From the NCBI GenBank assembly GCA_945861365.1, contig CAMAUH010000044.1:1-14457 (forward strand): DNA of 14,457 nt, written 5' to 3'. Every line of letters starts with the position of its first letter. Position 1 is the first letter of the stretch. The DNA is from Candidatus Kuenenia stuttgartensis. Lineage in GTDB: Bacteria; Planctomycetota; UBA1135; UBA2386. Shown piece by piece: positions 1 to 7,519 of this stretch. The translations under genes and the position numbers were made by a program. The notes under the pieces were generated by a model. The model ran no database searches and was not told the DNA's origin. It was given only the letters and a program-made list of their open reading frames with translations.

Positions 1-173
1 ACCCGTTCGCGGCGCTCGCCTGCCTGCCGCACCGCATCGCGCACGCGCAGGCCGTGCGCGCCAACGATGCGATCGCCGCGGCCGCAGCGCTCGCGCGCGT
101 GCGCGAGTTCGCCGGTCGCGATGCCGCCACCCTCGCTACGCTGCCGACCCCCGTTCCGGAGACCCCGCGATGA
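1..173 (+). CDS. 3' end of an unidentified protein-coding gene
   Basis: An open frame, read from base 3, runs from the window edge to a TGA at 171-173 and gives 56 residues rich in Ala and Arg, ending in a Pro/Thr-rich tail (PTPVPETPR). Codon third positions are almost all G or C, as in the neighbouring real genes. The stop overlaps the ATG of the next gene as ATGA, which is the usual sign of translational coupling within an operon. I do not recognise the family from this fragment. The visible part is Ala-rich and probably helical, with no catalytic motif. The 5' end lies outside the window. The main evidence is the open frame plus the ATGA junction, so this is a moderate call. Confidence 0.5.
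   Translation, partial: PFAALACLPHRIAHAQAVRANDAIAAAAALARVREFAGRDAATLATLPTPVPETPR
158..161 (+). promoter_or_regulatory. Ribosome binding site of the YdjY-domain gene
   Basis: GGAG lies 8 nt before the ATG at 170, inside the end of the upstream frame. It supports that ATG as the start and fits coupled translation across the ATGA overlap. Confidence 0.5.
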
Positions 174-1069
174 ACATCCGTTCCCTGCCGTTGTCGTTGT
201 TGTTGCTGCCGTGCCTGTTGGCGCAGGAGCCGAAGCCGCAGCCGAAACCGCCGGCCGAGAAGCCCGCGGCCGAGCAGCCGCAGCAGCCGGCGAAGACCGA
301 GCAGCAGGTGCTCGACGAGCTGAAGCAGCAGCTGCAGAAGGAGGGCATCGTGTTCGACACCAAGGCGCAGACGGTGTCGGTGCCCGCGATCGTCAACCAC
401 CCGCAGGATCCGATCGAGTACCTGCTGATCCACAAGAAGGGCAAGCGCCACGAAGCGGTGTTCGTGACCAAGTGCAAGCCGAGCGTGCTGAACGGGGCAC
501 TGCTGCTGCTCGGCATGACGCCGGGCAAGAACGCGCAGATCACCGAGAAGAACCCGCCGCCGTCGCTCGAGGAGGTGCAGAAGGGCGCCGACCCGATGGT
601 GGTGACACCGCCGCAGGGCATGCCGTTCTGGATGACCGTGCGCTGGAAGAGCCCCGAGGGCCAGGCGGTCGAGCACTGTATCGAGGACATGCTGCTCGAC
701 CTCGGCACGCAGAAGGCGATCGCTGACTGCACTTGGATCTACCTCGGCGGCCGCATGGCGCAGCTGTATCGCAACGAGCCCGAGGTCTACGTCGCCGACT
801 TCGAAGGCAACCTGGTCAGCATCTGCTACCTGTCGCCGGACAACCACCTCGCGACGATGGTGCACAAGAACGCGCGCGACGACCAGAACTGGTGGACGAC
901 GACGCTGCTGCCGCCGCCCGACACCGAGGTCGAGTTCGTGTTCCACCGCGTGGAACCGCCGCTGCACAAGGAGCGGGCGAAGCGGCTGGCCAAGGAAGCC
1001 GCTGACGCGAAGGCCAAGGAAGGCAAGGAGCCGGCGAAGGACAAGGAGACGCCGGCGGGCGGCAAGTAG
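170..1069 (+). CDS. Secreted YdjY-domain protein
   Basis: This 299-residue protein has a signal peptide (about residues 1-18, hydrophobic core LSLLLLPCLLA, probable cleavage before QEP), so it is probably exported. A Pro/Lys/Glu/Gln-rich linker (19-48) follows. Residues about 56-260 resemble the YdjY domain known from planctomycete secreted proteins: IEYLLIH, then GKRHEAVFVT, then KPSVLNGALLLLG, and later TWIYLGGR and YVADFEGNLVSICY, which match the family's 'GK-HEA', 'ALLLLG' and 'Y-AD-GNLI-V' blocks. The family has no established biochemical function that I know of. The C-terminal 40 residues are Lys/Glu/Ala-rich and low in complexity. The ATG is supported by GGAG at 158-161 and by the ATGA overlap with the preceding gene. 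The stop lies only 4 bp from the stop of the convergent gene at 1074, with no terminator hairpin visible. The export call is firm; the domain call comes from remembered pattern, not a search. Confidence 0.72.
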   Translation: MNIRSLPLSLLLLPCLLAQEPKPQPKPPAEKPAAEQPQQPAKTEQQVLDELKQQLQKEGIVFDTKAQTVSVPAIVNHPQDPIEYLLIHKKGKRHEAVFVTKCKPSVLNGALLLLGMTPGKNAQITEKNPPPSLEEVQKGADPMVVTPPQGMPFWMTVRWKSPEGQAVEHCIEDMLLDLGTQKAIADCTWIYLGGRMAQLYRNEPEVYVADFEGNLVSICYLSPDNHLATMVHKNARDDQNWWTTTLLPPPDTEVEFVFHRVEPPLHKERAKRLAKEAADAKAKEGKEPAKDKETPAGGK

Positions 1070-1073
1070 CGCG

Positions 1074-2960
1074 CTACGGGTAGAGCACCGTCTTGCCTGC
1101 CTGCGACGCGGCGAGGAAGCCCGGCACGTTGGGGTCGAGCAGGATCCACTGGAAGAACACCGGCGCGTAGCCGAGCAGCGGCGTCGGCGGGATCGCGATG
1201 CCGAGCGAGAACTCGCCGGGCGCCGACGGCGGCGCCAGCGGGCCGCTGATGTCGAGCGAGATCGACAGCGAGCCCTCGGGCATGCCGAGCGTCGTCAGCG
1301 GCAGTGGCAGCGGCAGGCCCGAGTAGGTCGTGTTGCTGAAGCCGAGATACATCATCCCGAACAGCGCGTCGGGTACGCCGGTCAGCGCGACCTGGAAGTT
1401 GTTGTTGCCGAGGAACGGCACGCCGCCGCGCATCTTGCAGCGTCCGAACTGGCTCCAGCCGAAACCGAAGGGGCCGGCGAGCTCGTAGAGGTACTGGCGG
1501 TTGGCCGCTTGCACGACGCAGACGAGGCGCAGTTCGGACGTCAGGCTGCCGCGCGTGCGGTAGACGTCGAAGCCGCGGGCCACACCGCCGCGCGGGCCAC
1601 CGGGATTGGCGAGCGTCAGGTCGCCGCAGAAGCGGTTGCCGGTCAGCGCGAAGTCGTAGCCGGACCATTCGAAGCCGTTCACCTGCACCGGGCCGCTCGG
1701 GCTCGCCTGCACCGCCGAGCTGAAGCCGTAGAAGTTGCCGAGCGCGTCGTCGTAGCCGAGGCCGCCGCACTGCGGCGGCAGGTTGGACTTGGTGTCGAGC
1801 AGCACGCCGTTGCGGGCGAACTCCAACGCGACGCCATTGCCGAGCTGCGTCGTCGCGGTGACCCAGAACGTGCCCTGGCCCGTGTTGCCCGACGGATCGA
1901 ACGCGAGGCCCAGGTCCTGGCTGGGAACCGCGGCAAGCGTCGGGAAGCCGGGCAACGGCACGGCGCCGACCAGCAAGCCGCTGCTGGCGTCGATCTGGTA
2001 GAGGACCACGCCGTTGGTCGCCGCGGTGCGGCTGTCGACCAGCGCGTAGACGAACTGCTGCACCACGCCGGGCGCGATCTGCACCGTCTCGACGGCGAGG
2101 TCCGAGGCGCCTCCCGGTGCGGTGACCGTGCTCTGCGGCAGCGAGGTCGTGCTGATGGGGCCGCCCGACTGGTTCAAGCGGATGACCTGGTGGAAGGCGC
2201 CGGTCAGGGTCGCCCGCGTGCTGATCCAGTAGGAGCGTGCGAACGTCGGCGCGGGGCCGAACGTCACCGCGGCGGCGCGGCAGTCGGCGCCGGTGCTGTT
2301 CGTCAGGTCGATCGCGAAGCCCTCGATCTGGCCCGTCGCGTCGCCGGTCTCGTCGGGGCCGGGCTTCACGCACTTGCTGCTGACGAACAGGTTGTCGATG
2401 GCGACCGCGCCGAGTGCGGTCTCGGTCATCGTCCAGTCGACCGTCTCGTCACCGGGCTGCGGGATCAGCTGCGCTTCGATCGTGACCTGGTTCCAACCGC
2501 TGCCGAGCGGCACCGAGGTCTCGCTGACGATCGTGCGCTTGTACTGGCCGAGGTCCTGCTCGATCGCCTTCCGGATGCTGCCGCTGGCGCCTTCGAACGA
2601 GTCGAACTGGAACCAGAAGATCTTGACCCAGTCGAGATGCGGGTCGTTGTCGACCTTCAGCTTCAGCAGGCCCGAGCGCGGCGCGCCGGAGCCGACGATG
2701 CCGAGCACGTCGGTGTGGCCGTTCAGCTGCGGGATCAGCGTGACGGCCGGCGGCACCGTGAACGCCGTGACGGTGGGGCTGTACCAGCTCGGCACCACCG
2801 CGGTCGTCGGCTGGAACGGTGTCGGACCGCTGAAGTTGTAGGACAGGCTGACGGTGACATCGTCCTGCACGTTCCACCACGGCGGCGGCTTGGTGGGAGT
2901 CTGCGCGGCGAGGGTCGCGCCGACGGCGAGGAGCGACAGGAGGAAGGGTGCGCGGAGCAT
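1074..2960 (-). CDS. Large secreted protein of unknown function, probably beta-rich
   Basis: This 628-residue protein begins with a clear signal peptide (MLRAPFLLSLLAVGATLAA, cleavage likely before QTPT). The mature part is rich in Gly, Ser, Thr, Val and aromatic residues with few charges, typical of extracellular beta-structured proteins. Residues about 90-195 read like a jelly-roll or carbohydrate-binding-like domain. Residues about 300-500 contain repeated blocks such as LGLAFDPSGN and GLGYDDALGNFYGF, suggestive of a propeller of the SMP-30/NHL type. The last 35 residues (VFFQWILLDPN followed by FLAAS) resemble a C-terminal segment I associate with secreted proteins of some planctomycetes. 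No catalytic motif is recognisable. It starts 37 bp downstream of the kinase/WD40 stop on the same strand, so it is probably the third gene of the sigma-kinase operon. No clear Shine-Dalgarno sequence precedes the ATG. It could be an adhesin, a surface-layer component or a glycan-binding protein; none of these is shown. Confidence 0.7.
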   Translation of the reverse strand: MLRAPFLLSLLAVGATLAAQTPTKPPPWWNVQDDVTVSLSYNFSGPTPFQPTTAVVPSWYSPTVTAFTVPPAVTLIPQLNGHTDVLGIVGSGAPRSGLLKLKVDNDPHLDWVKIFWFQFDSFEGASGSIRKAIEQDLGQYKRTIVSETSVPLGSGWNQVTIEAQLIPQPGDETVDWTMTETALGAVAIDNLFVSSKCVKPGPDETGDATGQIEGFAIDLTNSTGADCRAAAVTFGPAPTFARSYWISTRATLTGAFHQVIRLNQSGGPISTTSLPQSTVTAPGGASDLAVETVQIAPGVVQQFVYALVDSRTAATNGVVLYQIDASSGLLVGAVPLPGFPTLAAVPSQDLGLAFDPSGNTGQGTFWVTATTQLGNGVALEFARNGVLLDTKSNLPPQCGGLGYDDALGNFYGFSSAVQASPSGPVQVNGFEWSGYDFALTGNRFCGDLTLANPGGPRGGVARGFDVYRTRGSLTSELRLVCVVQAANRQYLYELAGPFGFGWSQFGRCKMRGGVPFLGNNNFQVALTGVPDALFGMMYLGFSNTTYSGLPLPLPLTTLGMPEGSLSISLDISGPLAPPSAPGEFSLGIAIPPTPLLGYAPVFFQWILLDPNVPGFLAASQAGKTVLYP

Positions 2961-2997
2961 GGTGGAAGGTCCGAGGTGGTGCAGGAGCAGCAGAAGG

Positions 2998-5900
2998 TTA
3001 CTTGCGGCGAACGGGCTCGGTGCCGAGCTCGGGGCTGCGCTGTTCGTTGGTGGTCAACTGGCGCAGCGGTAGACGTCGGGCGACCGCGACGGGATCCAAA
3101 GGCCAGATGCATGCGGTGCCATCGGCGGCACAGGTCGCGACCAGTGTCGCATCGGGACTGAATGCGCCCCCGAGCACGCGGCCGCGGTGGCCGTGGAAGG
3201 CCAGCCGCTCGCTGCCATCGGCGACGCGCCACAGCTGCGCCTCGGCGTTGTTGCCCGAGCCGCAGGTCAGCACGTGCGCGCCGTCGTGCGCGAAGGTCGC
3301 GAACTGCAGCGGCTGCTCGGCGAGGAACCGCTGCGAGCGGCGGCCGTCGAGCGTGTGGATCGCGGCGCTGCGATCGCGGCTCGCGGTCAGCACGCTGGCG
3401 TCGTCGGGGGCGAACCGCACGCTGACCACCGCGGCGTCGTGGCCGCGGATCTCGCCGCGCGGCGCGAACCCGGGCAGCGACCACAGCTGCACGCTGTTCG
3501 CACCGGCTTCCACGGTCGCCAGCAGATCGCCGGCGCGCGTGATGTCGGCGCTGACGACAGGCTTGCCGAACGCGTGTTCGAGCACGCGCGATTGGTCCTT
3601 GGTGTTCCACAACACCAGCTTGCCGGTCTTCGCCTGGCTGCTCTTGTCGAGCTGTTCGCCGGCGGTCAGCAGGCGCGCCGAGCCGGGCTGGAAGCGGACC
3701 ACCGGCACGTTGCCCTGATGGCCGGCGAGCGCGAACAGCTGCTGGCCATCGGTGAGCCGATGCACGGTGATCGCCCCGGCGACCGTGCTGGCGGCGATCA
3801 GCTCGCCGGCGGCGTCGACATCGACGCAGCGCACCGGATCGCCGAGCCGTTCGCCGAGCCACAGGGCGCGGCCGTCGGTCGCCGACCACAGTCGCAACCG
3901 CTGGTCGTCGCCGGCGGTGACGAGGCGGGCGCCGTTCGCGTCGAACGCGACGGCCGGCACGTTGCCCGGTTGCCGCATGGTGACGACACCCTGCGCCGTG
4001 TTGATGTCCCACACGATCGCGCGGTGCATGCTGGCGAGCGCCAGCACCCGCCGGCCATCCGGCGCGAACTCGGCCCACTCGACCGCGGGACCGACCGCGA
4101 AGCGGTGCACCTCCGCATGGTTCGCGGTGCGGCCGCCGCCGAGATCGAACACGTGCAGCACGCCGTTCTGGCCGCCGATCGGCGCGCCGGTGCTGGTCAG
4201 CACCAGCTGCTCGGCGCGGTCGAAGGCGACGTTGCTGACCGGCGCTTCGTGGCCGACGAACGTCGCCAGTTCCTCGGCTCGGGTCTGGTCGGCGGCACCG
4301 GTGGGCAGCCGCCACAGGCGCGCCGTCAGGTCGCGCGAACCGGTCAGCAGGCGCTCGCCCTTGGCGTCGAACGCCACCGCTTCCACTTCGCCGCTGTGGC
4401 GCACTTCGCCGAGCAGGCTGCCGTCGTCGGTGCGCACGATGCGCACGCCGTGGTCCTTGGCGATCGCCAGGCGCGAGCTGTCGGCACTGAACGCCAACAC
4501 GCGATAGCGGCCACGGTCGGTGGCCTCGGGCGCGTCGGTCGGCAACCGGGTGCCGTCGTCGGTGCGCCAGCAGCGCAGCTCGCCGCCAGCGGTCGCCGCG
4601 AAGCGGCCGCACGGACTCAGCGCGCTGGCGACGATCAAGGCCGAGTGTTCGATCGTCGGCGACACCGGCTGCAGCGTGTCGGTGTCCCACACCTGCGCGA
4701 CGTTTGCGTTCTTGTCGCCGCGGTAGGTGACCACCAGCACGCGCGCGCCAAAGCGATCGCTCGCCAGCGCCAGCGCCGCGCCAGGCAGCGCCGCGGTGCG
4801 CAGCAGCGAGTGGTCGGCGAGCTGCCACAGCCGCAGCGTCTGGTCGGCGCTGACGGTGACCATGCGATGGTTGCCGACGAACGCCATGGCGACCACCGGT
4901 ACCTTGGCATCGTGGCCCAGCAGCGCGCCGAGTTCGGTGCCGCGCGCGGGATCCCACAGCACGACGCGGCCATCGGTGGTCGCCGTCGCGACCATGCTGC
5001 CATCGGGCGACCAGCTGGCGCGCACCGGCGCGCTCGGTTGCTTGCCATCGCCGTCGGCGCGCAGCGAACGGAACACGTTGCCGCCGCCGAGTGCGGTCAG
5101 CACTGCGGAACGCGTCGCCGCGGAGCTGTGCTGGCGATCGGCTTCCAGGGCCAGTGCGAGCGCCAATTCGCGGTCCTTGTCGACCAGGATGCCGCTGCGC
5201 GTCGCCATCGACGCGGCTTCGACCTCGACGAGCTTGCCGGCCTGGCTGTAGGCCTCGAGCCGCGCGCGCGTCGCTTCGTCGTTGCGCAGATCGAGGGCTT
5301 GACTTGCCAGCGCGAACGCTTCGTCGAAGTGGCTCGCCGTCTTCGCGACCTCGGCGCGCACCAGCAGCGCATCGGCTTCCCGCCCGCGATACCACTGCAC
5401 CCCGAGCGCGCCGATGCCGGCGAGCAGCAGCACAGCCGCCAGCAGCGATTCCGTGCGGTGCCGGCGCGTCCACTTCCACAGCCGCGACATCGCGCTGGCG
5501 GGCTTCGCGTGGATCGGCTCCCAGCCGAGGAAGCGCCGCAGGTCGGCTTCGAACTCGGCGGCGGTCTGGTAGCGGTTCTGCGGGTCCTTCTCGAGCGCCT
5601 TGCTGCAGATGGTGACCAGGTCGCGCGGCACCTTGTGGTTGTGCTTCTGCGGCGAGACCGGCTCCTTGAAGCAGATCTCGTAGACGATCTGCTGCAGGTT
5701 CTTGCCGTCGAACGGCCGCCGCAGCGTCAGCACCTCGTACAGGATCACGCCGAGTGCCCAGATGTCGGCGCGGTGGTCGACCTCGACCCGCTTCGCCAGC
5801 GTCTGCTCCGGGCTCATGTAGTGCGCGGTGCCGGTGATCTCGCCCGACATCGAGATGCTGCCTTCGCCGAGCGACTTGGCGAGGCCGAAGTCGAGCAGCC

Positions 5901-6645
5901 GCACCTGATGGTGGTCGTCCAGCATCAGGTTGCGCGGTTTCAGATCGCGATGAACGATGTTCGCCGTGTGCGCTACCGCCAGCGCCGACGCGAGGTCGGC
6001 GACGAACATCGCGCATTCGGCGACGTAGCCCTTCTCCTTGGCGAGGCCGAGCGTGCCCTCGACGGTGGTGGCGCCATCGCCGTTGGCGAGCCGCAGGTCG
6101 TCGAGGATGTCGGCGAGGTTGCGGCCGGCGACGTAGTCCATCGCCAGCGCGAACGTGCCATCGACCTCGGTCAGGCTGTGCACGGCGACGATCGCCGGAT
6201 GGCGCAGTTGCGCGGCGGCGGCGGCCTCGCGGCGGAAGCGCTCGACGTGGCGTTTGCTGAGCGTCAGCCCGCTCGCCATCACCTTCAGTGCGACGCGGCG
6301 GTGCAGCGACTTCTGCGTCGCCAGGTAGACGATGCCCATGCCGCCGCGGCCGAGCTCCTCCTGGATCACGAAGTCGCCGAAGGCGCGGCCCTGCGTCTCC
6401 TTGTTCGCCTTCGGTTCCCACTCCTGGTGGCCGAGCAGACCATCGAAGGCCAGGAACTCGCGGCACTGCGCCAACACCTTGGGCCGCAGGTGCTCGGGAA
6501 AGCGCGCCGCGAACGCCACCGCATCCGGCGCTTCGCCGGTCGCGTGCAGTTCGACGAACTGCTCGAGCGCCTGCTGCACGGCATTGCTGTGCGTCGCGTC
6601 ACCCGGTGGTGTCGCAGCCGGTGCGCCTTCCCGCTCGGGCTGCAC
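2998..6645 (-). CDS. Membrane Ser/Thr protein kinase fused to WD40 repeats
   Basis: This is a Hanks-type kinase that transfers phosphate from ATP to protein Ser/Thr. Counting from the GTG at 6645 (1215 residues): an N-terminal helical segment (about 20-85) containing FAARFPEHLRPKVLAQCREF; the kinase domain (about 92-374) with glycine loop GRGGMG (99-104), VALK lysine (121), catalytic loop HRDLKPRN (232-239), DFG (252-254) and SPE in place of APE (278-280); a basic stretch WKWTRRHR; one membrane helix (about 399-418); a helical, TPR-like region (about 420-520); then about 15 WD40-type repeats (541 to about 1185), enough for two propellers. Catalytic residues look intact, so it should be active. 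The topology predicts a cytoplasmic kinase and WD40 repeats across the membrane. A longer ATG frame begins at 6720, but its first 25 codons are Arg/Cys-rich and overlap the sigma gene. The GTG has AGGAG 7 nt upstream, so I prefer it. The kinase-membrane-WD40 layout is common in Planctomycetota; the substrate is unknown. Confidence 0.93.
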   Translation of the reverse strand: MQPEREGAPAATPPGDATHSNAVQQALEQFVELHATGEAPDAVAFAARFPEHLRPKVLAQCREFLAFDGLLGHQEWEPKANKETQGRAFGDFVIQEELGRGGMGIVYLATQKSLHRRVALKVMASGLTLSKRHVERFRREAAAAAQLRHPAIVAVHSLTEVDGTFALAMDYVAGRNLADILDDLRLANGDGATTVEGTLGLAKEKGYVAECAMFVADLASALAVAHTANIVHRDLKPRNLMLDDHHQVRLLDFGLAKSLGEGSISMSGEITGTAHYMSPEQTLAKRVEVDHRADIWALGVILYEVLTLRRPFDGKNLQQIVYEICFKEPVSPQKHNHKVPRDLVTICSKALEKDPQNRYQTAAEFEADLRRFLGWEPIHAKPASAMSRLWKWTRRHRTESLLAAVLLLAGIGALGVQWYRGREADALLVRAEVAKTASHFDEAFALASQALDLRNDEATRARLEAYSQAGKLVEVEAASMATRSGILVDKDRELALALALEADRQHSSAATRSAVLTALGGGNVFRSLRADGDGKQPSAPVRASWSPDGSMVATATTDGRVVLWDPARGTELGALLGHDAKVPVVAMAFVGNHRMVTVSADQTLRLWQLADHSLLRTAALPGAALALASDRFGARVLVVTYRGDKNANVAQVWDTDTLQPVSPTIEHSALIVASALSPCGRFAATAGGELRCWRTDDGTRLPTDAPEATDRGRYRVLAFSADSSRLAIAKDHGVRIVRTDDGSLLGEVRHSGEVEAVAFDAKGERLLTGSRDLTARLWRLPTGAADQTRAEELATFVGHEAPVSNVAFDRAEQLVLTSTGAPIGGQNGVLHVFDLGGGRTANHAEVHRFAVGPAVEWAEFAPDGRRVLALASMHRAIVWDINTAQGVVTMRQPGNVPAVAFDANGARLVTAGDDQRLRLWSATDGRALWLGERLGDPVRCVDVDAAGELIAASTVAGAITVHRLTDGQQLFALAGHQGNVPVVRFQPGSARLLTAGEQLDKSSQAKTGKLVLWNTKDQSRVLEHAFGKPVVSADITRAGDLLATVEAGANSVQLWSLPGFAPRGEIRGHDAAVVSVRFAPDDASVLTASRDRSAAIHTLDGRRSQRFLAEQPLQFATFAHDGAHVLTCGSGNNAEAQLWRVADGSERLAFHGHRGRVLGGAFSPDATLVATCAADGTACIWPLDPVAVARRLPLRQLTTNEQRSPELGTEPVRRK

Positions 6646-6646
6646 G

Positions 6647-7243
6647 TCACGTCTCCTGGTTGCGCGACAGCAGGCCGGACAACCGCGCCTGCGCGCGCGA
6701 CAGCAGCGCGCGGACCGCACCTTCGGTCGGCAGCCCCATCTCGGCGCAGATCTCGTCGGTGTCGAGTTCGAGGTAGCGGCGCAGCACGATGATCTCGCGC
6801 TCGCGGTCGGGCAGTTCCTGCAGGGCGGTGCGGATGCGTTCGGCCAGTTCGGTCTCGTCGTGCTGCTGCGACGGCGTCGCGTCCTTGGCGGCGACCAGCT
6901 GCTCGACCTCTTCGTCGAGCCCGATCAGGCCGCCGTGGGCGCCGCGCTTCTTGGTCTCGATGGCGCGGATGCGGCGCACGATCTCGTACTCGGCGCCCTT
7001 CAGCAGCCAAGCCAGGAACGAACCTTCGCCGCGGTACTCGAACTGGTGCAGCCGCTTCAGCGCCGACAGGATCGCGTCGTGGGTGGCGTCCTCGCTGTCG
7101 GCGAGCAGCAGCCGGTACTTCGGCCCGATCAGCTTGCGCAGCGCGTTGCGCAACCGGTCGCGGTAGCGCACGAACAGCAGGTCGATCGCGTCGCGATCCT
7201 GCTCCAGCGCGCGGCTGACGAGGTTGCGGGTGTTGTCGTCCAA
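6647..7243 (-). CDS. ECF-type RNA polymerase sigma factor
   Basis: This sigma-70 family factor of the extracytoplasmic-function type directs RNA polymerase to specific promoters. Taking the TTG at 7243 as start gives 198 residues, a usual ECF length. Region 2 spans about 18-95 (DAIDLLFVRYRDRLR, ATHDAILSALKRL, GSFLAWLLKGAEYEIVRRIRA). A charged linker follows (about 96-130). Region 4 spans about 132-190 (LQELPDREREIIVLRRYLEL, then a helix-turn-helix TDEICAEMGLPTEGAVRALLSRA). The frame stays open to ATGs at 7366 and 7399, but that extension is Arg-rich and unlike a sigma N-terminus. The TTG has no Shine-Dalgarno sequence, so the start is uncertain. There is no anti-sigma gene beside it. Instead the kinase gene follows after 1 bp, which suggests that the kinase, not a classical anti-sigma, controls its activity. 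Sigma factors paired with Ser/Thr kinases are known in Planctomycetota; which ECF group this belongs to I cannot say. Confidence 0.9.
   Translation of the reverse strand: MDDNTRNLVSRALEQDRDAIDLLFVRYRDRLRNALRKLIGPKYRLLLADSEDATHDAILSALKRLHQFEYRGEGSFLAWLLKGAEYEIVRRIRAIETKKRGAHGGLIGLDEEVEQLVAAKDATPSQQHDETELAERIRTALQELPDREREIIVLRRYLELDTDEICAEMGLPTEGAVRALLSRAQARLSGLLSRNQET
6653..6657 (-). promoter_or_regulatory. Ribosome binding site selecting the kinase GTG start
   Basis: AGGAG on the minus strand, within the last codons of the sigma gene, lies 7 nt before the GTG at 6645. The sigma stop (TGA, 6649-6647) lies between the two. It decides the kinase start against the upstream ATG at 6720 and implies coupled translation. 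Confidence 0.65.
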
Positions 7244-7519
7244 GAAGGGGGCGTTGGCCGGAAGACGAGGATTCTGCCCGCTTTCTCTGCGCCGACAAGG
7301 CAGGGCGGCGAGTCGGGCGACGAAGCGTCGCGGCGAGAGGCAGGCGATCGGTGCGAGCGTGGCCATTGCCCTGGAAGAACCGGTGCGGGACGAACGCACG
7401 CGGAAACGTCCAGAATCCCGGTGGCGCGGCGCTCGGGGCGGTCGCAGCGGCGGGTCGCGCGCGGGCGGTCCTGCGAAGCGTGCGGTCGGTGGCCGCAGCC
7501 CCTAGGCTCCGTCGCGCCG
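7244..7519. other. Divergent intergenic region
   Basis: These 276 bp separate the minus-strand sigma gene from the plus-strand lipoprotein gene and should carry both promoters. Apart from the weak minus-strand promoter at 7271-7298, I see no clear plus-strand -35/-10 pair, riboswitch, operator palindrome or small gene. The in-frame extension of the sigma frame to 7399 covers part of it but reads as Arg-rich non-coding translation. Confidence 0.5.
7271..7298 (-). promoter_or_regulatory. Candidate promoter of the sigma-kinase operon
   Basis: On the minus strand TTGTCG (7298-7293) and CAGAAT (7276-7271) are separated by 16 bp, each matching 4 of 6 consensus positions of a housekeeping promoter. 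Transcription would start near 7264, about 20 nt before the TTG at 7243, which would rule out the longer ATG starts. In such GC-rich DNA this is only suggestive. Confidence 0.3.

Noticed and set aside
3187..6792. A plus-strand open frame of 1201 codons opposite the kinase gene
   Set aside because: Its translation is His/Arg/Ala-rich with no domain, and it is a mirror of the GC-biased kinase codons. The minus-strand frame holds all the kinase and WD40 motifs.
7244..7399. N-terminal extension of the sigma factor to ATG 7399 or 7366
   Set aside because: The extension is Arg/Ser/Pro-rich and unlike any sigma N-terminus, and it would run over the only promoter-like sequence. It is kept as an alternative only.
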